A DNA stretch of 64,000 nt from Streptomyces sp. TBY4 (GTDB lineage Bacteria; Actinomycetota; Actinomycetes; Streptomycetales; Streptomycetaceae): positions 62,001-126,000 of the forward strand of contig NZ_JANAVF010000020.1 of NCBI RefSeq assembly GCF_024213195.1. The letters run 5' to 3'. This document shows positions 27,019-36,347 of this stretch, one piece after another. The translations under genes and the position numbers were made by a program. Below the pieces are notes generated by a model. It was not told where the DNA came from, did no database searches, and worked only from the letters and a program-made list of their open reading frames with translations. Every line of letters begins with the position of its first letter. Positions within the stretch are counted from its first letter, which is position 1.

Positions 27019-27934
27019 GGCGACCGGCATGGCGGGGACGACCGCCCCGGCTGGGACGACGGACGCGGCCGGAGCGCCGCTCTGGCGGTCACGCGGCCGC
27101 GACCGCGGCTCCACCCGGACCCTGCGGGTGCGGATCTCCGCGGCGGTCGTCGTCCTCATCGCGCTGGCGGTGCTGCTCGTGCCGCCGCTGGTCCAGCTCG
27201 ACCAGCAGGCCGTCGACTTGTCGGCAAAGCTCCTTCCCCCCTCCTGGGCCCACCCCTTCGGCACCGACGACGTGGGCCGCGACCTGCTGCTGCGCTGCGT
27301 GTACGGGCTGCGCGTCTCGCTGCTGGTCGGACTGGTGGCGGCGCTGGTCGCCACCCTCCTCGGCACGGCGGTCGGCGCGCTGGCCGGGGCGCTCGGCGGG
27401 TGGCCGGACCGGTGCGTCATGCGCGTGGTGGACGCGCTGTCCTCGATCCCGCACCTGCTGCTCGGCATCTTCATCGTGGCGATGTTCCGGCCGGGGGTGT
27501 GGCCCGTGGTCGTCTCCGTGGCGCTGACCCACTGGCTGTCCACGGCCCGCATCGTCCGCGCGGAGGTCCTCTCGCTGCGCTCCCGGCCCCATGTGGACGC
27601 GGCGATCTCGGGCGGCGCCTCGCGGTGGCGGGTGGCCGTACGCCACCTCGTGCCCGGGGTGCTGCCGCAGGCCGGGCTCGCCGCCGTGCTGATGATCCCG
27701 CACGCCATGTGGCACGAGTCGGCCCTGTCCTTCCTGGGCCTCGGACTGCCTGCGCACCAGGCGAGCCTGGGCGGTCTGGTCCAGACGGCCCGCGGTTCGC
27801 TGCTCGCCGGGGACTGGTGGCCCACGCTCTTCCCGGGACTCCTCCTGATCGTCCCGACCCTGGCGATCGCAGGCCTCGCGGGCGCCTGGCGCGAGCGCCT
27901 CAACCCCCGCCGCCGCTCGGAGCTCAGCCTGTGA
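27011..27934 (+). CDS. ABC permease, NikC/DppC-like
   Basis: A 307-residue permease with a cytoplasmic N-terminal tail, then HPFGTDDVGRDLLLRCVYGLRVSLLVG, the DppC/NikC signature, and the EAA loop (DAAISGGASRWRVAVRHLVPGVLPQAG). SALSFLGLGLPAHQASLG is the usual C-terminal block. ATG 27011 overlaps the end of the NikB-like gene by eight bases, and its stop overlaps the next GTG, so the operon is tightly coupled. Confidence 0.9.
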   Translation: MAEATGMAGTTAPAGTTDAAGAPLWRSRGRDRGSTRTLRVRISAAVVVLIALAVLLVPPLVQLDQQAVDLSAKLLPPSWAHPFGTDDVGRDLLLRCVYGLRVSLLVGLVAALVATLLGTAVGALAGALGGWPDRCVMRVVDALSSIPHLLLGIFIVAMFRPGVWPVVVSVALTHWLSTARIVRAEVLSLRSRPHVDAAISGGASRWRVAVRHLVPGVLPQAGLAAVLMIPHAMWHESALSFLGLGLPAHQASLGGLVQTARGSLLAGDWWPTLFPGLLLIVPTLAIAGLAGAWRERLNPRRRSELSL

Positions 27935-28884
27935 AGACACCCGTCCCTCCGGAACCCGTCCTCGCGCTGGACCGGCTGTCCGTGCGCTTCCGGATGCGCG
28001 GCGGCCGGTACGTCGCGGCCGTCTCCGACGCCACCCTCGTCCTGGCCCCCGGCGAATGCCTCGCCCTCGTCGGCGAGAGCGGCTGCGGCAAGTCCGTCCT
28101 CGCCTCCGCCCTCCTCGGCCTGCTCCCCGGCAACGCCGAGACCGCGGGCTCCGCCCGGCTCGCCGACGGGACCGATCTGCTCGCCCTCGACGAGCGCACC
28201 CTCGCCCGGAGCATCCGGGGCCGCCGCGTCGGCCTGGTCCCGCAGAGCCCGGCCGCGCACCTCACCCCGGTCCGCACCGTCCGCTCCCACCTGGAGGAGA
28301 CGGTCCGCGAACTGACCGGGACCGGCAGGGCGGAACTGCGGTCGGCCGCCGAAGCCGCGGCTGACCGGGCGGCCTTCCCCGCCACCCACCTCGACCTCCA
28401 TCCGCACGAGCTCTCCGGCGGGCTCGCCCAGCGCGCCGCCACCGCCCTCGCGCTGATCGGCGACGCGCCCCTGCTGCTCGCCGACGAGCCGACGACCGGC
28501 CTCGACCGGGACCTCGTCCACCGCACCGTCGACGAACTGCGCGCCCACACCCGGGACGCCGGCCGCGCGCTGCTGATGATCACGCACGACCTCGCGGCCG
28601 CGCACCGCATCGCCGACACCGTGGCCGTCATGTACGCGGGCCGCATCGTGGAGACCGCCCCCGCCGGAGCCTTCTTCGGCGCTCCGGGCCCCCGCCACCC
28701 CTATGCCCGCGGGCTCCTCGAGGCCCTCCCCGAGCGGGCCTTCACCCCCATCCCGGGCGCCCCGCCCGAGCTCGGCGCGCTCCCGCCCGGCTGCGCCTTC
28801 GCCGCCCGCTGTGCGCGCGCCGACTCCCGCTGCCGGGCCGAGCGGCCCGCGCTCACCGAAGGGGTGGCCTGCCACCATGCTTGA
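27931..28884 (+). CDS. ABC ATPase, NikD/DppD-like
   Basis: A 317-residue ATP-binding subunit. Walker A is GESGCGKSV, the signature is LSGGLAQRA, Walker B is LLLADEPTTGLD, and the H-loop is MITHD. The C-terminal oligopeptide-transport extension has a Cys-rich stretch (PGCAFAARCARADSRC, then GVACHHA), typical of DppD/OppD, where it holds an iron-sulfur cluster. GTG 27931 sits in a GTGA overlap with the previous stop. Confidence 0.9.
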   Translation: MKTPVPPEPVLALDRLSVRFRMRGGRYVAAVSDATLVLAPGECLALVGESGCGKSVLASALLGLLPGNAETAGSARLADGTDLLALDERTLARSIRGRRVGLVPQSPAAHLTPVRTVRSHLEETVRELTGTGRAELRSAAEAAADRAAFPATHLDLHPHELSGGLAQRAATALALIGDAPLLLADEPTTGLDRDLVHRTVDELRAHTRDAGRALLMITHDLAAAHRIADTVAVMYAGRIVETAPAGAFFGAPGPRHPYARGLLEALPERAFTPIPGAPPELGALPPGCAFAARCARADSRCRAERPALTEGVACHHA

Positions 28885-29536
28885 GCTCACCGGCATCACC
28901 GCCGGCTACGACCGCCGGGCCCCCGTCGTGCGCGGCGCCCACCTGAGCCTCGCCCCCGGCGAATCCCTCGGGCTGCTCGGCCCCAGCGGCTGCGGCAAGT
29001 CCACGCTGGCCCGGGTCGCCGCCCTGCTGCACCGGCCCGACCGGGGGACCGTGGCCTTCGACGGGCGCGCCGTGACCGGCTTCCGGCACCGGGCGCCGCG
29101 GGCCCTGCGCACCTCGGTCGGCGTGGTGTTCCAGCAGCCCCGGCTGGCGGCGGACCCGCGGCTCACGCTGCGCGCGCTCGTCGCCGAACCGCTCCGGGCG
29201 ACGGGCAGGCGCAGCGAAATCGACGCCACCGTCCCGGAGTTGGCGGACCGGGTCGGCCTGGGCGCGGAGCTGCTCGGACGGCGGCCCCACGAGGTCAGCG
29301 ACGGCCAGCTGCAACGGGCCTGCGTGGCACGGGCCCTGGTGCTGCGGCCGCGCTGGCTGGTGTGCGACGAGATGACCGCCATGCTCGATGCGTCCACCAC
29401 GGCCGCGCTGGTCGGCGTAGTGGAGGAGTACCGGGCGGAGTCCGGGGCGGGGCTGCTCGCGGTGGGTCACGACCCCGTGCTGCTCGGGCGCTGGTGCGGG
29501 CGGACGGTCCGCTGGGACGAGATCGTCAAGGGCTGA
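28877..29536 (+). CDS. ABC ATPase, NikE/DppF-like
   Basis: A 219-residue second ATP-binding subunit. Walker A is GPSGCGKST, the Q-loop is in GVVFQQPRLA, Walker B is WLVCDEMTAMLD, and the H-loop is GHDP. The signature reads VSDGQLQRA, with Asp for the usual Gly at the second position, and there is no C-terminal oligopeptide extension. In a heterodimeric ABC the partner supplies a good LSGG, so one composite site should still work. ATG 28877 overlaps the previous gene. Last gene of the operon. Confidence 0.88.
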   Translation: MLELTGITAGYDRRAPVVRGAHLSLAPGESLGLLGPSGCGKSTLARVAALLHRPDRGTVAFDGRAVTGFRHRAPRALRTSVGVVFQQPRLAADPRLTLRALVAEPLRATGRRSEIDATVPELADRVGLGAELLGRRPHEVSDGQLQRACVARALVLRPRWLVCDEMTAMLDASTTAALVGVVEEYRAESGAGLLAVGHDPVLLGRWCGRTVRWDEIVKG

Positions 29537-29636
29537 GCGCCGGTCACGGACCGTCAGCACCCGTTTGGCGGACAGGGGTTTCGCCCGAAGGGCCCTCCGG
29601 CTGCGCCACCATGGCGCCGCACAAGGAGGTGTTCCG

Positions 29637-29831
29637 ATGGTGATCTCCCTCTCCGTCGTCGTCCTGCTCCTCGTCCTCGCGTGGATCTTCATGCGCGGGG
29701 GCGGCCTCAAGGTGTCGCACGCGCTCGTCTGCGTCCTGCTCGGCTTCTACCTCGCGAGCAGCAGCCTGGCGGCGACGATCCACAACGGGATCTCGGCCAC
29801 GGCGAACGTGGTCGGAGGCCTCAAGCCGTAG
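29637..29831 (+). CDS. Small membrane protein (64 residues)
   Basis: Two hydrophobic helices (residues about 2-18 and 27-46) with GGGLKVSHALVCVLLGFYLASSSLA between and into the second. I recall similar 60-70 residue proteins scattered in streptomycete genomes, often near mobile or regulatory genes; their function is unknown. ATG 29637 has AAGGAGG seven bases upstream. It stands alone between the importer operon and the secreted protein gene. Confidence 0.75.
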   Translation: MVISLSVVVLLLVLAWIFMRGGGLKVSHALVCVLLGFYLASSSLAATIHNGISATANVVGGLKP

Positions 29832-29967
29832 CCCGTGATCAACTGTTGCGCCTTCGTGAATCATCCGGCTCTTCCATGGACTCCTCAGGCAGTGCGATCT
29901 AGCGTCTGGCCGCGGCGCGATGTCATACGCAATGTCAATAAAGCTGAGGACAAGGGAGGAAGTCCGG

Positions 29968-31536
29968 ATGTTCCGAAGAGCGCTGAACTGCGCCGTGGCG
30001 CCCGCTCTCGCCGCATGCGCGGTGATCTACGGGGCCGCGCCGGCGGCCGCCGAGGAGATACCCCTGGCCCCCGGCCACCGGCTGGTCAGCCACTACGAGG
30101 GCGGCCCCGCCACCGCCGCGCCGCTGCCCGGCGAGGCCCCGCCGCAACACCCCCACCTCGCGCCCAACGGCCGCAGCGGCATGCACTCCGACGCGGCGGG
30201 CAGCGCCACCTCGCCCTGGTCGGGACCGCTCGGCAAGAACCCGCAGGTGACCAGCGAGAAGATCGCCGCCCTCGGCGGCGAATGCGCCACCGCCACCTTC
30301 GACTCGGGCGGCCGGCTGGTCACGGTGTGCGGCACCTTCGGCGGCTTCAAGGTCAAGCTGCTGGAGCCCCGTACGCTCGCCACGCTCGCGGAGTACCAGC
30401 TCCCGCAGCGTTCCTCGACGGTCCAGGCGATCACCTCGCTCGACTTCTCGAAGATCTTCAAGGACACCTCGGGCGGCGCCTACTTCTACCTGGACAACCA
30501 GGACCGGGCGGTGCTGGCCGACTCCCGCCAGCACGTCCTGAGGCTCTCGCACGTCCAGAAGCCCGACGGCTCCTGGCAGTTCAAGGTCGACAACGACTGG
30601 GACCTCACCGGCCACGTCCCGCACGACTGCGTCGACTGGACCAACCTGTGGCCCACCGGCACCTGTGACCCCGTCACCTCGGTGATGCCCGACTGGGACG
30701 GCCGCATCTGGTGGGTCACCCGCCAGGGCCGCGTCGGCACCGTGGACCCGGCGACCTCGGTGATCCGCTCGATCCGGCTGCCCGGCGAGGAGATCCAGAA
30801 CTCCTTCTCGGTCGGGGAGGACGGGGTCTCCATCGTCACCGACCACGCGCTCTACAGCTTCACCGCCTCGGCCGACGGCACCCCCGCCGTGCAGTGGCGC
30901 CAGACCTACGACCGGGGTACGGGAACCAAGCCCGGCTCGGTCAACCAGGGTTCGGGCACCACCCCGGACCTCTTCGGCAACGGCTACGTCGCGATCACCG
31001 ACAACGCCGACGACCGGATGAACGTCCTGGTCTTCAAGCGGGGCCTGGACGTGCCCGAGGGCCAGCGGCTGGTGTGCAAGGTCCCGGTCTTCGGATCCGG
31101 CGCCTCGACCACCGACAACTCCCTGATCACCTGGGGCAACAGCATCGTCGTCGAGAACAACTACGGCTACGAGAACGTCACCTCGCTGGTGCTCGGCAAG
31201 TCGGTCGTCGGCGGCGTCAGCCGCATCGACGTCCGCGCCGACGGCAGCGGCTGCGACACGGTCTGGCAGAGCGCGATCCGCTCGCCCTCCGTGGTCCCCA
31301 AGCTCTCCACCGCGAACGGGCTGCTCTACTTCTACGAGAAGGAGCCGAACTTCTGGGGGATCGACGCCTGGTACCTCACGGCCGTCGACTTCCGCACCGG
31401 TGAGCGCCGCTGGCGGCAGCTGACCGGCACCGGCCCGCTCTACGACAACAACTGGGCCCCGATCACGCTGGGCCCCGACGGGACGGCCTACGTCGGCGTC
31501 TTCAACGGCATCGTCGCGGTCCGCGACGGCGGCTGA
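29968..31536 (+). CDS. Secreted beta-propeller-like hypothetical protein
   Basis: A 522-residue exported protein. The signal peptide spans about residues 1-28 (ends APAAA-EE). The mature part has repeated strand-turn motifs with Trp and Asp-Gly (DWDGRIWWVTRQGRVGTVDP, LGPDGTAYVGVFNGIVAV), suggestive of a PQQ-like or YncE-like propeller, and several Cys that could form disulfides. ATG 29968 follows AAGGGAGGAAG. No catalytic motif is recognised. It ends before a 13-bp triplicate and a strong hairpin. Confidence 0.78.
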   Translation: MFRRALNCAVAPALAACAVIYGAAPAAAEEIPLAPGHRLVSHYEGGPATAAPLPGEAPPQHPHLAPNGRSGMHSDAAGSATSPWSGPLGKNPQVTSEKIAALGGECATATFDSGGRLVTVCGTFGGFKVKLLEPRTLATLAEYQLPQRSSTVQAITSLDFSKIFKDTSGGAYFYLDNQDRAVLADSRQHVLRLSHVQKPDGSWQFKVDNDWDLTGHVPHDCVDWTNLWPTGTCDPVTSVMPDWDGRIWWVTRQGRVGTVDPATSVIRSIRLPGEEIQNSFSVGEDGVSIVTDHALYSFTASADGTPAVQWRQTYDRGTGTKPGSVNQGSGTTPDLFGNGYVAITDNADDRMNVLVFKRGLDVPEGQRLVCKVPVFGSGASTTDNSLITWGNSIVVENNYGYENVTSLVLGKSVVGGVSRIDVRADGSGCDTVWQSAIRSPSVVPKLSTANGLLYFYEKEPNFWGIDAWYLTAVDFRTGERRWRQLTGTGPLYDNNWAPITLGPDGTAYVGVFNGIVAVRDGG

Positions 31537-31537
31537 G

Positions 31538-31576
31538 CCCCGGCGCCGCACCCCGGCGCCGCACCCCGGCGCCGGA
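31538..31576. repeat. 13-bp tandem triplicate
   Basis: Three head-to-tail copies of CCCCGGCGCCGCA (last copy ends GGA) immediately after the stop of the secreted-protein gene. Each unit is itself partly palindromic (GGCGCC). It occupies the whole gap to the convergent PP2C gene. Confidence 0.8.
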
Positions 31577-32752
31577 TCATCGCGGGGGCCCGTCCACCGG
31601 ACGGGCCCCCGCCCGCGGCAGCGGGCCGACCCGCTCGACGGCCACCATCGCCGCGTCGTCGCCGAGCAGGCCGTCCGGGGTGTGGGCGAGGAGATCCGCG
31701 CAGAGGTGGCGCAGGAGGGCCTCGGGACCCTCGCCGGGCCAGTCCGCGACCCGCTCCGGCAGCGGGTAGAAGGCCCCCGACGCGTCACGGGCCTCGATGA
31801 CGCCGTCCGTGTAGAGCAGGACCACGTCCCCCGGCTCGAAGGGGAAGGACTGCGCGGTGAAGCCGGTGTCCACGAACTCGGACAGGCCCAGCGGCGGCGC
31901 AGGACGGTCCACCTGGAGCGGGAGGACCCGGCCCCCGCGCAGCAGCAGCGGCGGCGGGTGCCCGCAGCTGACCACCCGCAGTGCGGGCTCCGCGTCGGGA
32001 ACCTCGAGCACCGCGGCCGTGGTGAAGCCCTCCTCCGGCCGGCCGGGGCCCCCGGGGCCGTCCGGGGCCCGGTCCGGGTCGGCGGCCACGGCGGCCTCCA
32101 GATAGGCCACCAGGCCCGGCAGGTCGGCCTCCAGGTGGGCGGCGGCCCGGAAGGCCCCGAGGACCACCGAGGCCTCTCCGACCGCCTCCAGCCCCTTGCC
32201 GCGGACATCGCCGATGATCAGCCGGGTGCCGTCGGCGGTACGGGCTGCCGCGTACAGGTCGCCGCCGATCTGGGCCTCGGCCTCCGCCGACAGGTACACG
32301 GAGGCGATCCGCAGCGGGCCCATCCGGTCGCGCAGCGGTCGTAGGACCACCTGCTGCGCCGCGACGGCCACGGAGCGCAGCCGGGTGAGCTGCCCCTCGT
32401 GGACTTCGCGCAGGTGTGCGAAGAAGGTGACGAAGGCCGAGATCAGCACGAGGGCGATGATCTGGAAGGTGTGGTTGAGGTCCGTCAGGGAGGTCCGCAC
32501 GACGGCCACGCCCACCTGCGCGAGGACCGCCACGGCGCCGACGAACCCCGTCATCCGGGGCCCGGCGAAGGAGGCGGTCAGAGCGGGGGCGGCCACCAGG
32601 AAGGGGCCCAGGTGGACCTCGGGCGGGGCCAGTACGTCCACCACCGTGACGGCGGCGATCAGCAGGAACGGGACCGCCAGCACCGCGCGCGATTCCCGGA
32701 ACCGGCTGGTGCGTGGGTGCGGCGCTGAGGGGGCCATGCCTCCTGCATACAC
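31577..32752 (-). CDS. Membrane-anchored PP2C/SpoIIE phosphatase
   Basis: A 391-residue protein phosphatase. Residues about 20-120 hold four or so membrane helices; the SpoIIE-type PP2C domain follows, with the metal-binding acids in QIGGDLYAA, IIGDVRGKG, LLYTDGVIEARD and LGDDAAMV. It resembles the large streptomycete family that dephosphorylates anti-anti-sigma factors, and it could act with HATPase proteins such as the one at 3913-4365. The start is GTG 32752; an internal ATG five codons later is possible. It is convergent with the secreted-protein gene. Confidence 0.9.
   Translation of the reverse strand: MYAGGMAPSAPHPRTSRFRESRAVLAVPFLLIAAVTVVDVLAPPEVHLGPFLVAAPALTASFAGPRMTGFVGAVAVLAQVGVAVVRTSLTDLNHTFQIIALVLISAFVTFFAHLREVHEGQLTRLRSVAVAAQQVVLRPLRDRMGPLRIASVYLSAEAEAQIGGDLYAAARTADGTRLIIGDVRGKGLEAVGEASVVLGAFRAAAHLEADLPGLVAYLEAAVAADPDRAPDGPGGPGRPEEGFTTAAVLEVPDAEPALRVVSCGHPPPLLLRGGRVLPLQVDRPAPPLGLSEFVDTGFTAQSFPFEPGDVVLLYTDGVIEARDASGAFYPLPERVADWPGEGPEALLRHLCADLLAHTPDGLLGDDAAMVAVERVGPLPRAGARPVDGPPR
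31584..31610. terminator. Strong hairpin inside PP2C 3' end
   Basis: GGGGGCCCGTCC (31584-31595) and GGACGGGCCCCC (31599-31610) form a perfect 12-bp stem with a three-base loop, 48 bp after the convergent secreted-protein stop. It lies within the last codons of the PP2C gene and probably stops plus-strand transcripts, possibly both. Confidence 0.65.
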
Positions 32753-32843
32753 CGCGCACGGCCGGGCGGCACCCGCTCCGGCCGCGGGGCCGGGGCAGGT
32801 GCCGCCCGGGTGGTGCGCAGCGCCGCTCAGGGCGCCGGGGACG

Positions 32844-35800
32844 TCAGCTCACCTGGAGAGTGACGTCGTCCACGACGAAGGAGGTCTGCAGGGAGGCGTC
32901 CTCCACGCCCTGGAACTTCAGGGTGACCGTCTGGCCGGCGAACCGGGAGACGTCGTACGTCCTGAGCTGGTAGCCGGCCGCGGCGTTCACGTTGGACAGG
33001 CTCGCCAGCGTCTGGCCGCCCACCGAGACCGTGAAGGTGTCGTAGACCGTGTTCTCGGTCTCGGCCGTGTCGATGTGCAGGTAGAAGGCGAGCTGGTACG
33101 AGGAGCAGCCGGTGGGGATGGTCACGGACTGGGCGGCGCTGTCCGTGCGGGGCGTGCCGTAGCCGTTGAGCCAGGCCTTGTAGGTGCCGCCGTGCGGGGT
33201 CTGGCCGGCCTGGTTGGTGATGACGTTCGTGGTGGTCGTCCACGGGGTGGTGCCGCTCTCGAACCCGCCGTTCGCGATGAGCTGGCGCGGGGTGCAGGAG
33301 GGGCCGGTGCCCGTGACGGTCAGGGTGTAGGTGGTGGTGTGGCTGACCGAGCCGGTGCCGGTGACGGTCAGGGTGTAGGTGCCGGGTGCGGTGCTCGCGC
33401 CGACCTGGACGGAGAGGGTCGAGGAGCTGCCCGACTGGACCGAGGTGGGGCTCAGCGAGGCGGTGGTGCCGGCGGGGGCGCCGGTCACGGACAGGGCGAC
33501 GGTCTGGGCGGCGCCGCTCACGGTCGCGGTGCTGATCGTGGAGCTGACGCTGCCGCCCTGGGCGGCGCTGCCGGTGGCCGGGGAGGCGCTGATCGAGAAG
33601 TCGGGGCCGGGGGTGGTGCCGCCCACGGCCTGGTTCCATACGGTGTAGGCGACACCGTCCGCGCTGCGGTCCAGGACCGTGGCGCTGATGTTGTTCGTGG
33701 TGTCGCAGGAGGCGTGGTAGCAGGGGTCGTACGCCGCGTTCGCGGTGCCGCCCCACTTCGCTGCCTGGGCCGAGGTCTTGCGGGCGCTGGCTCCGGACGC
33801 GTAGCCGGAGGTGGGGATGCCGCCCTGCTGGAAGGAGTAGTCGTCACTGCGGCCCTGGCCCTCGGTGTTCTCCTCGGGGGCGAGGTTCAGCGAGGTCCAG
33901 TAGGCCTTGAGCGGGGCGGCCGCGGTGGAGTTGACGTTGTTGATGAAGTAGCCGCCGTTGGTCGAGCCGACCATGTCGAAGTTGTAGTAGGCCTTGATGG
34001 CCGACTTCTGGGTGCTGGTCAGCTGGTTGACGTAGAACTTCGAGCCGTTGAGGCCCTGCTCCTCGTCGGTCCACCAGGCGAAGCGCACGTGCTTGGTCAT
34101 GGTGGGGTTCTTCTGGGCGAGGACGAGCGCGTTCTCCAGCAGGGTCGCGGAGCCCGAGCCGTTGTCGTTGATGCCCGGACCCGCCGAGACGCCGTCGAGG
34201 TGGGCGCCGAACATGATCGTCTGGTCGGCGGGGCCGCCGGGCCAGTCGGCGATCAGGTTGTTCGAGGGGTAGGTGCAGGAGGAGCAGTTCTGCTCGGTCA
34301 CCGTGTAGCCGGCGGCCTGCAGCTTGCCCTTCACGTACGCCAGCGAGGCCGTGTAGCCGGCGCTGCCCGCACGGCGGTGGCCGCCGTTCTGGGAGGCGAT
34401 CGTGTTGAACTGGGTCAGGTGCGCCCGGACCGCGGCCACGTCGATGTCGGGCGCGCCGGGGTTGGGCGTGGTGCCGCCGACGGTGAGCGCGTAGTCGACG
34501 GTGTGCGAGAGGCTGGTGCCCTGGCCCTTGACCACGACGGTCGAGGATCCCGGAGCCGCGCTGGAGGAGGCGGTCAGCGTCAGCGTCGAGGACTGGCCGG
34601 ACTGCACGGTGGCCGGGCTGAAGGAGGCGGTGACCCCGGCCGGGAGGCCGGAGGCGGTGAGGGTCACCTGCTGGGCGCTGCCCGTGGAGACGGCGGTGGC
34701 GACCGTGCTGGTGGTCGAGGCGCCCTGCTGGACGGTGCCGGAGGCCGGGTTCAGCGCCAGCGAGAAGTCGCTCTCCTGGCCGCTCGGGGTGCAGGTCGGG
34801 TCGGCGGTCTGGGCGGGCACGCTGATGGCGTCCCAGGCGGCCTTGGTCTTGTTGAACAGGTTGCAGGTGGTGTCCAGCGACTTGGCGGAACTCAGCGTCG
34901 CCGTACGGTACTTCTTGTAGGACATGCTGGAGGTCTTCAGCAGCATGCCGCCGTAGAAGATCTTGCCGGCGTTCTGGATGCCCACCCCGGTCAGCGTGGA
35001 CTGGTTGCAGGTGCTGCTGTTCGGCTTGCCGCCGCCCGGGCTGGTGCCCTCGGCGAGCAGGTAGAACCAGTGGTTGAGGGGACCGGCGGCCGCGTGCACC
35101 TCGGTGCCCGGTATCGAGGAGCTGTAGCAGGACGGGTCGTTGTTGACGGCCGGCGGGTTGTACATGTTGCGGATCGGACCGTTGCCCACGAGGTTGATCG
35201 TCTCGCCGACGAGGTAGTCCGGAGTGTCGTACGGGGAGGGCTGGTTGATGAAGGCCTCGGTCAGCGCGCCGAAGATGTCACCGGTGGCCTCGCCGAGCCC
35301 GGACTCCTGGCCGCTGGTGCCGCCGGGGGTGTTGGTGTCGATGGCGTGCCCGTACTCGTGGGCCACCACGTCCACGCCGGCGATCCACTCGTTGGCGTTG
35401 TTGTGGCCGATGGTGACCGTGCTGCCGTCCCAGTACGCGTTCACGTCGTTCAGGCCGACCTTGGCCGGGAAGCTGCGGCCGTTTCCGCTGACGCCGTTGC
35501 GGCCGAGCCACTGGCTCAGCATGTCCCACTGCTTCTGCGCGGCGAACATCAGGTCCACGCAACCGGTCTCCTTGGAGGTCGGGTTGCCGGTGCCCCAGGA
35601 GTCGGAGGACTTCGAGAAGACCGCGCCGGAGCTGTAGTCGGCGCAGCTGAGGCCGGCCCGGTTCGGGTCGCGCAGGGAGTACGTGCCCCCGGAGGCCGTG
35701 GTGTCGATGGTCAGCGGGTTCGGGCCGTTCCACTTGCTGTTGCCGCTGCCCGCGACCACCTCGTCGAAGCGGTCGAGCACCTTGCCGGTGCGGGCGTCCA

Positions 35801-36347
35801 CGAACACGTGCAGTTTGCTGGGGGCCTTGGCGGTCCGCCCGATCAGGACGGTCTCCCAGGCCAGCGCCGCCTTGTCGTCCTTCAGCTTCACGACGAGCCG
35901 GCGGCTCTCCACCTTGTCGGTCTTCACCTGCTCGGCGCGCGAGACGGCCTCGGCGGCCTGCGCCGAGACCGAGGCCGTGGTGGCCACGTCGATCACGGTC
36001 GCGGAGGCCGACTGGAGGGCGCGCACCCGGCCTTCGCCGTCGGCGAGGACGACCGCGTCGCCCCCGACCACCGGCAGGCCGCGGTAGCTGCGCTCGTAGG
36101 CGACCGAGTACAGGTCCTTCACCCAGGGGGTGACCAGGCGCCGGTCGTACTGCTGCTGCGGGGAGTTGACCAGGCTGTCGAGTCCGCTGCGGACGGCCGC
36201 GTCGGCCGCGGCGACGGCCCGCTCGGCGGAAGTGGGCGGGGCGGGATCCGCCGGCTGCAAGGCGGTGGCGGTGGTGGCCAGCGTGCCGGCGAGGCCCGTG
36301 GTCAGCACCATGGCCGCGAGGGCGGCCAGCCATCTGGTGGGCTGCAA
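32844..36347 (-). CDS. Secreted dual metallopeptidase: M4 domain plus M28 domain
   Basis: A 1167-residue exported protein. Residues 1-29 are a signal peptide, then an FTP/PepSY-type propeptide. The M4 thermolysin-like domain has H330-E-Y-G-H334 and a zinc-ligand glutamate E353 in GLGEATGDIFG; the later VHAAAGPLNHWFY block holds the second catalytic histidine. An Ig-like domain follows (about 525-625). Next is an M28 aminopeptidase domain, about 645-920, with all ligands: GAHLDG (H716), GINDNGSGSA, WWTDEEQG, YNFDMVG and a late HASCD. A second Ig-like domain and a C-terminal jelly-roll-like domain (ANGGFESGTTPW to VDDVTLQVS) complete it. The start is TTG 36347 with GGAGTGG upstream. An endopeptidase and an aminopeptidase on one chain would degrade protein cooperatively. 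Confidence 0.9.
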   Translation of the reverse strand: MQPTRWLAALAAMVLTTGLAGTLATTATALQPADPAPPTSAERAVAAADAAVRSGLDSLVNSPQQQYDRRLVTPWVKDLYSVAYERSYRGLPVVGGDAVVLADGEGRVRALQSASATVIDVATTASVSAQAAEAVSRAEQVKTDKVESRRLVVKLKDDKAALAWETVLIGRTAKAPSKLHVFVDARTGKVLDRFDEVVAGSGNSKWNGPNPLTIDTTASGGTYSLRDPNRAGLSCADYSSGAVFSKSSDSWGTGNPTSKETGCVDLMFAAQKQWDMLSQWLGRNGVSGNGRSFPAKVGLNDVNAYWDGSTVTIGHNNANEWIAGVDVVAHEYGHAIDTNTPGGTSGQESGLGEATGDIFGALTEAFINQPSPYDTPDYLVGETINLVGNGPIRNMYNPPAVNNDPSCYSSSIPGTEVHAAAGPLNHWFYLLAEGTSPGGGKPNSSTCNQSTLTGVGIQNAGKIFYGGMLLKTSSMSYKKYRTATLSSAKSLDTTCNLFNKTKAAWDAISVPAQTADPTCTPSGQESDFSLALNPASGTVQQGASTTSTVATAVSTGSAQQVTLTASGLPAGVTASFSPATVQSGQSSTLTLTASSSAAPGSSTVVVKGQGTSLSHTVDYALTVGGTTPNPGAPDIDVAAVRAHLTQFNTIASQNGGHRRAGSAGYTASLAYVKGKLQAAGYTVTEQNCSSCTYPSNNLIADWPGGPADQTIMFGAHLDGVSAGPGINDNGSGSATLLENALVLAQKNPTMTKHVRFAWWTDEEQGLNGSKFYVNQLTSTQKSAIKAYYNFDMVGSTNGGYFINNVNSTAAAPLKAYWTSLNLAPEENTEGQGRSDDYSFQQGGIPTSGYASGASARKTSAQAAKWGGTANAAYDPCYHASCDTTNNISATVLDRSADGVAYTVWNQAVGGTTPGPDFSISASPATGSAAQGGSVSSTISTATVSGAAQTVALSVTGAPAGTTASLSPTSVQSGSSSTLSVQVGASTAPGTYTLTVTGTGSVSHTTTYTLTVTGTGPSCTPRQLIANGGFESGTTPWTTTTNVITNQAGQTPHGGTYKAWLNGYGTPRTDSAAQSVTIPTGCSSYQLAFYLHIDTAETENTVYDTFTVSVGGQTLASLSNVNAAAGYQLRTYDVSRFAGQTVTLKFQGVEDASLQTSFVVDDVTLQVS

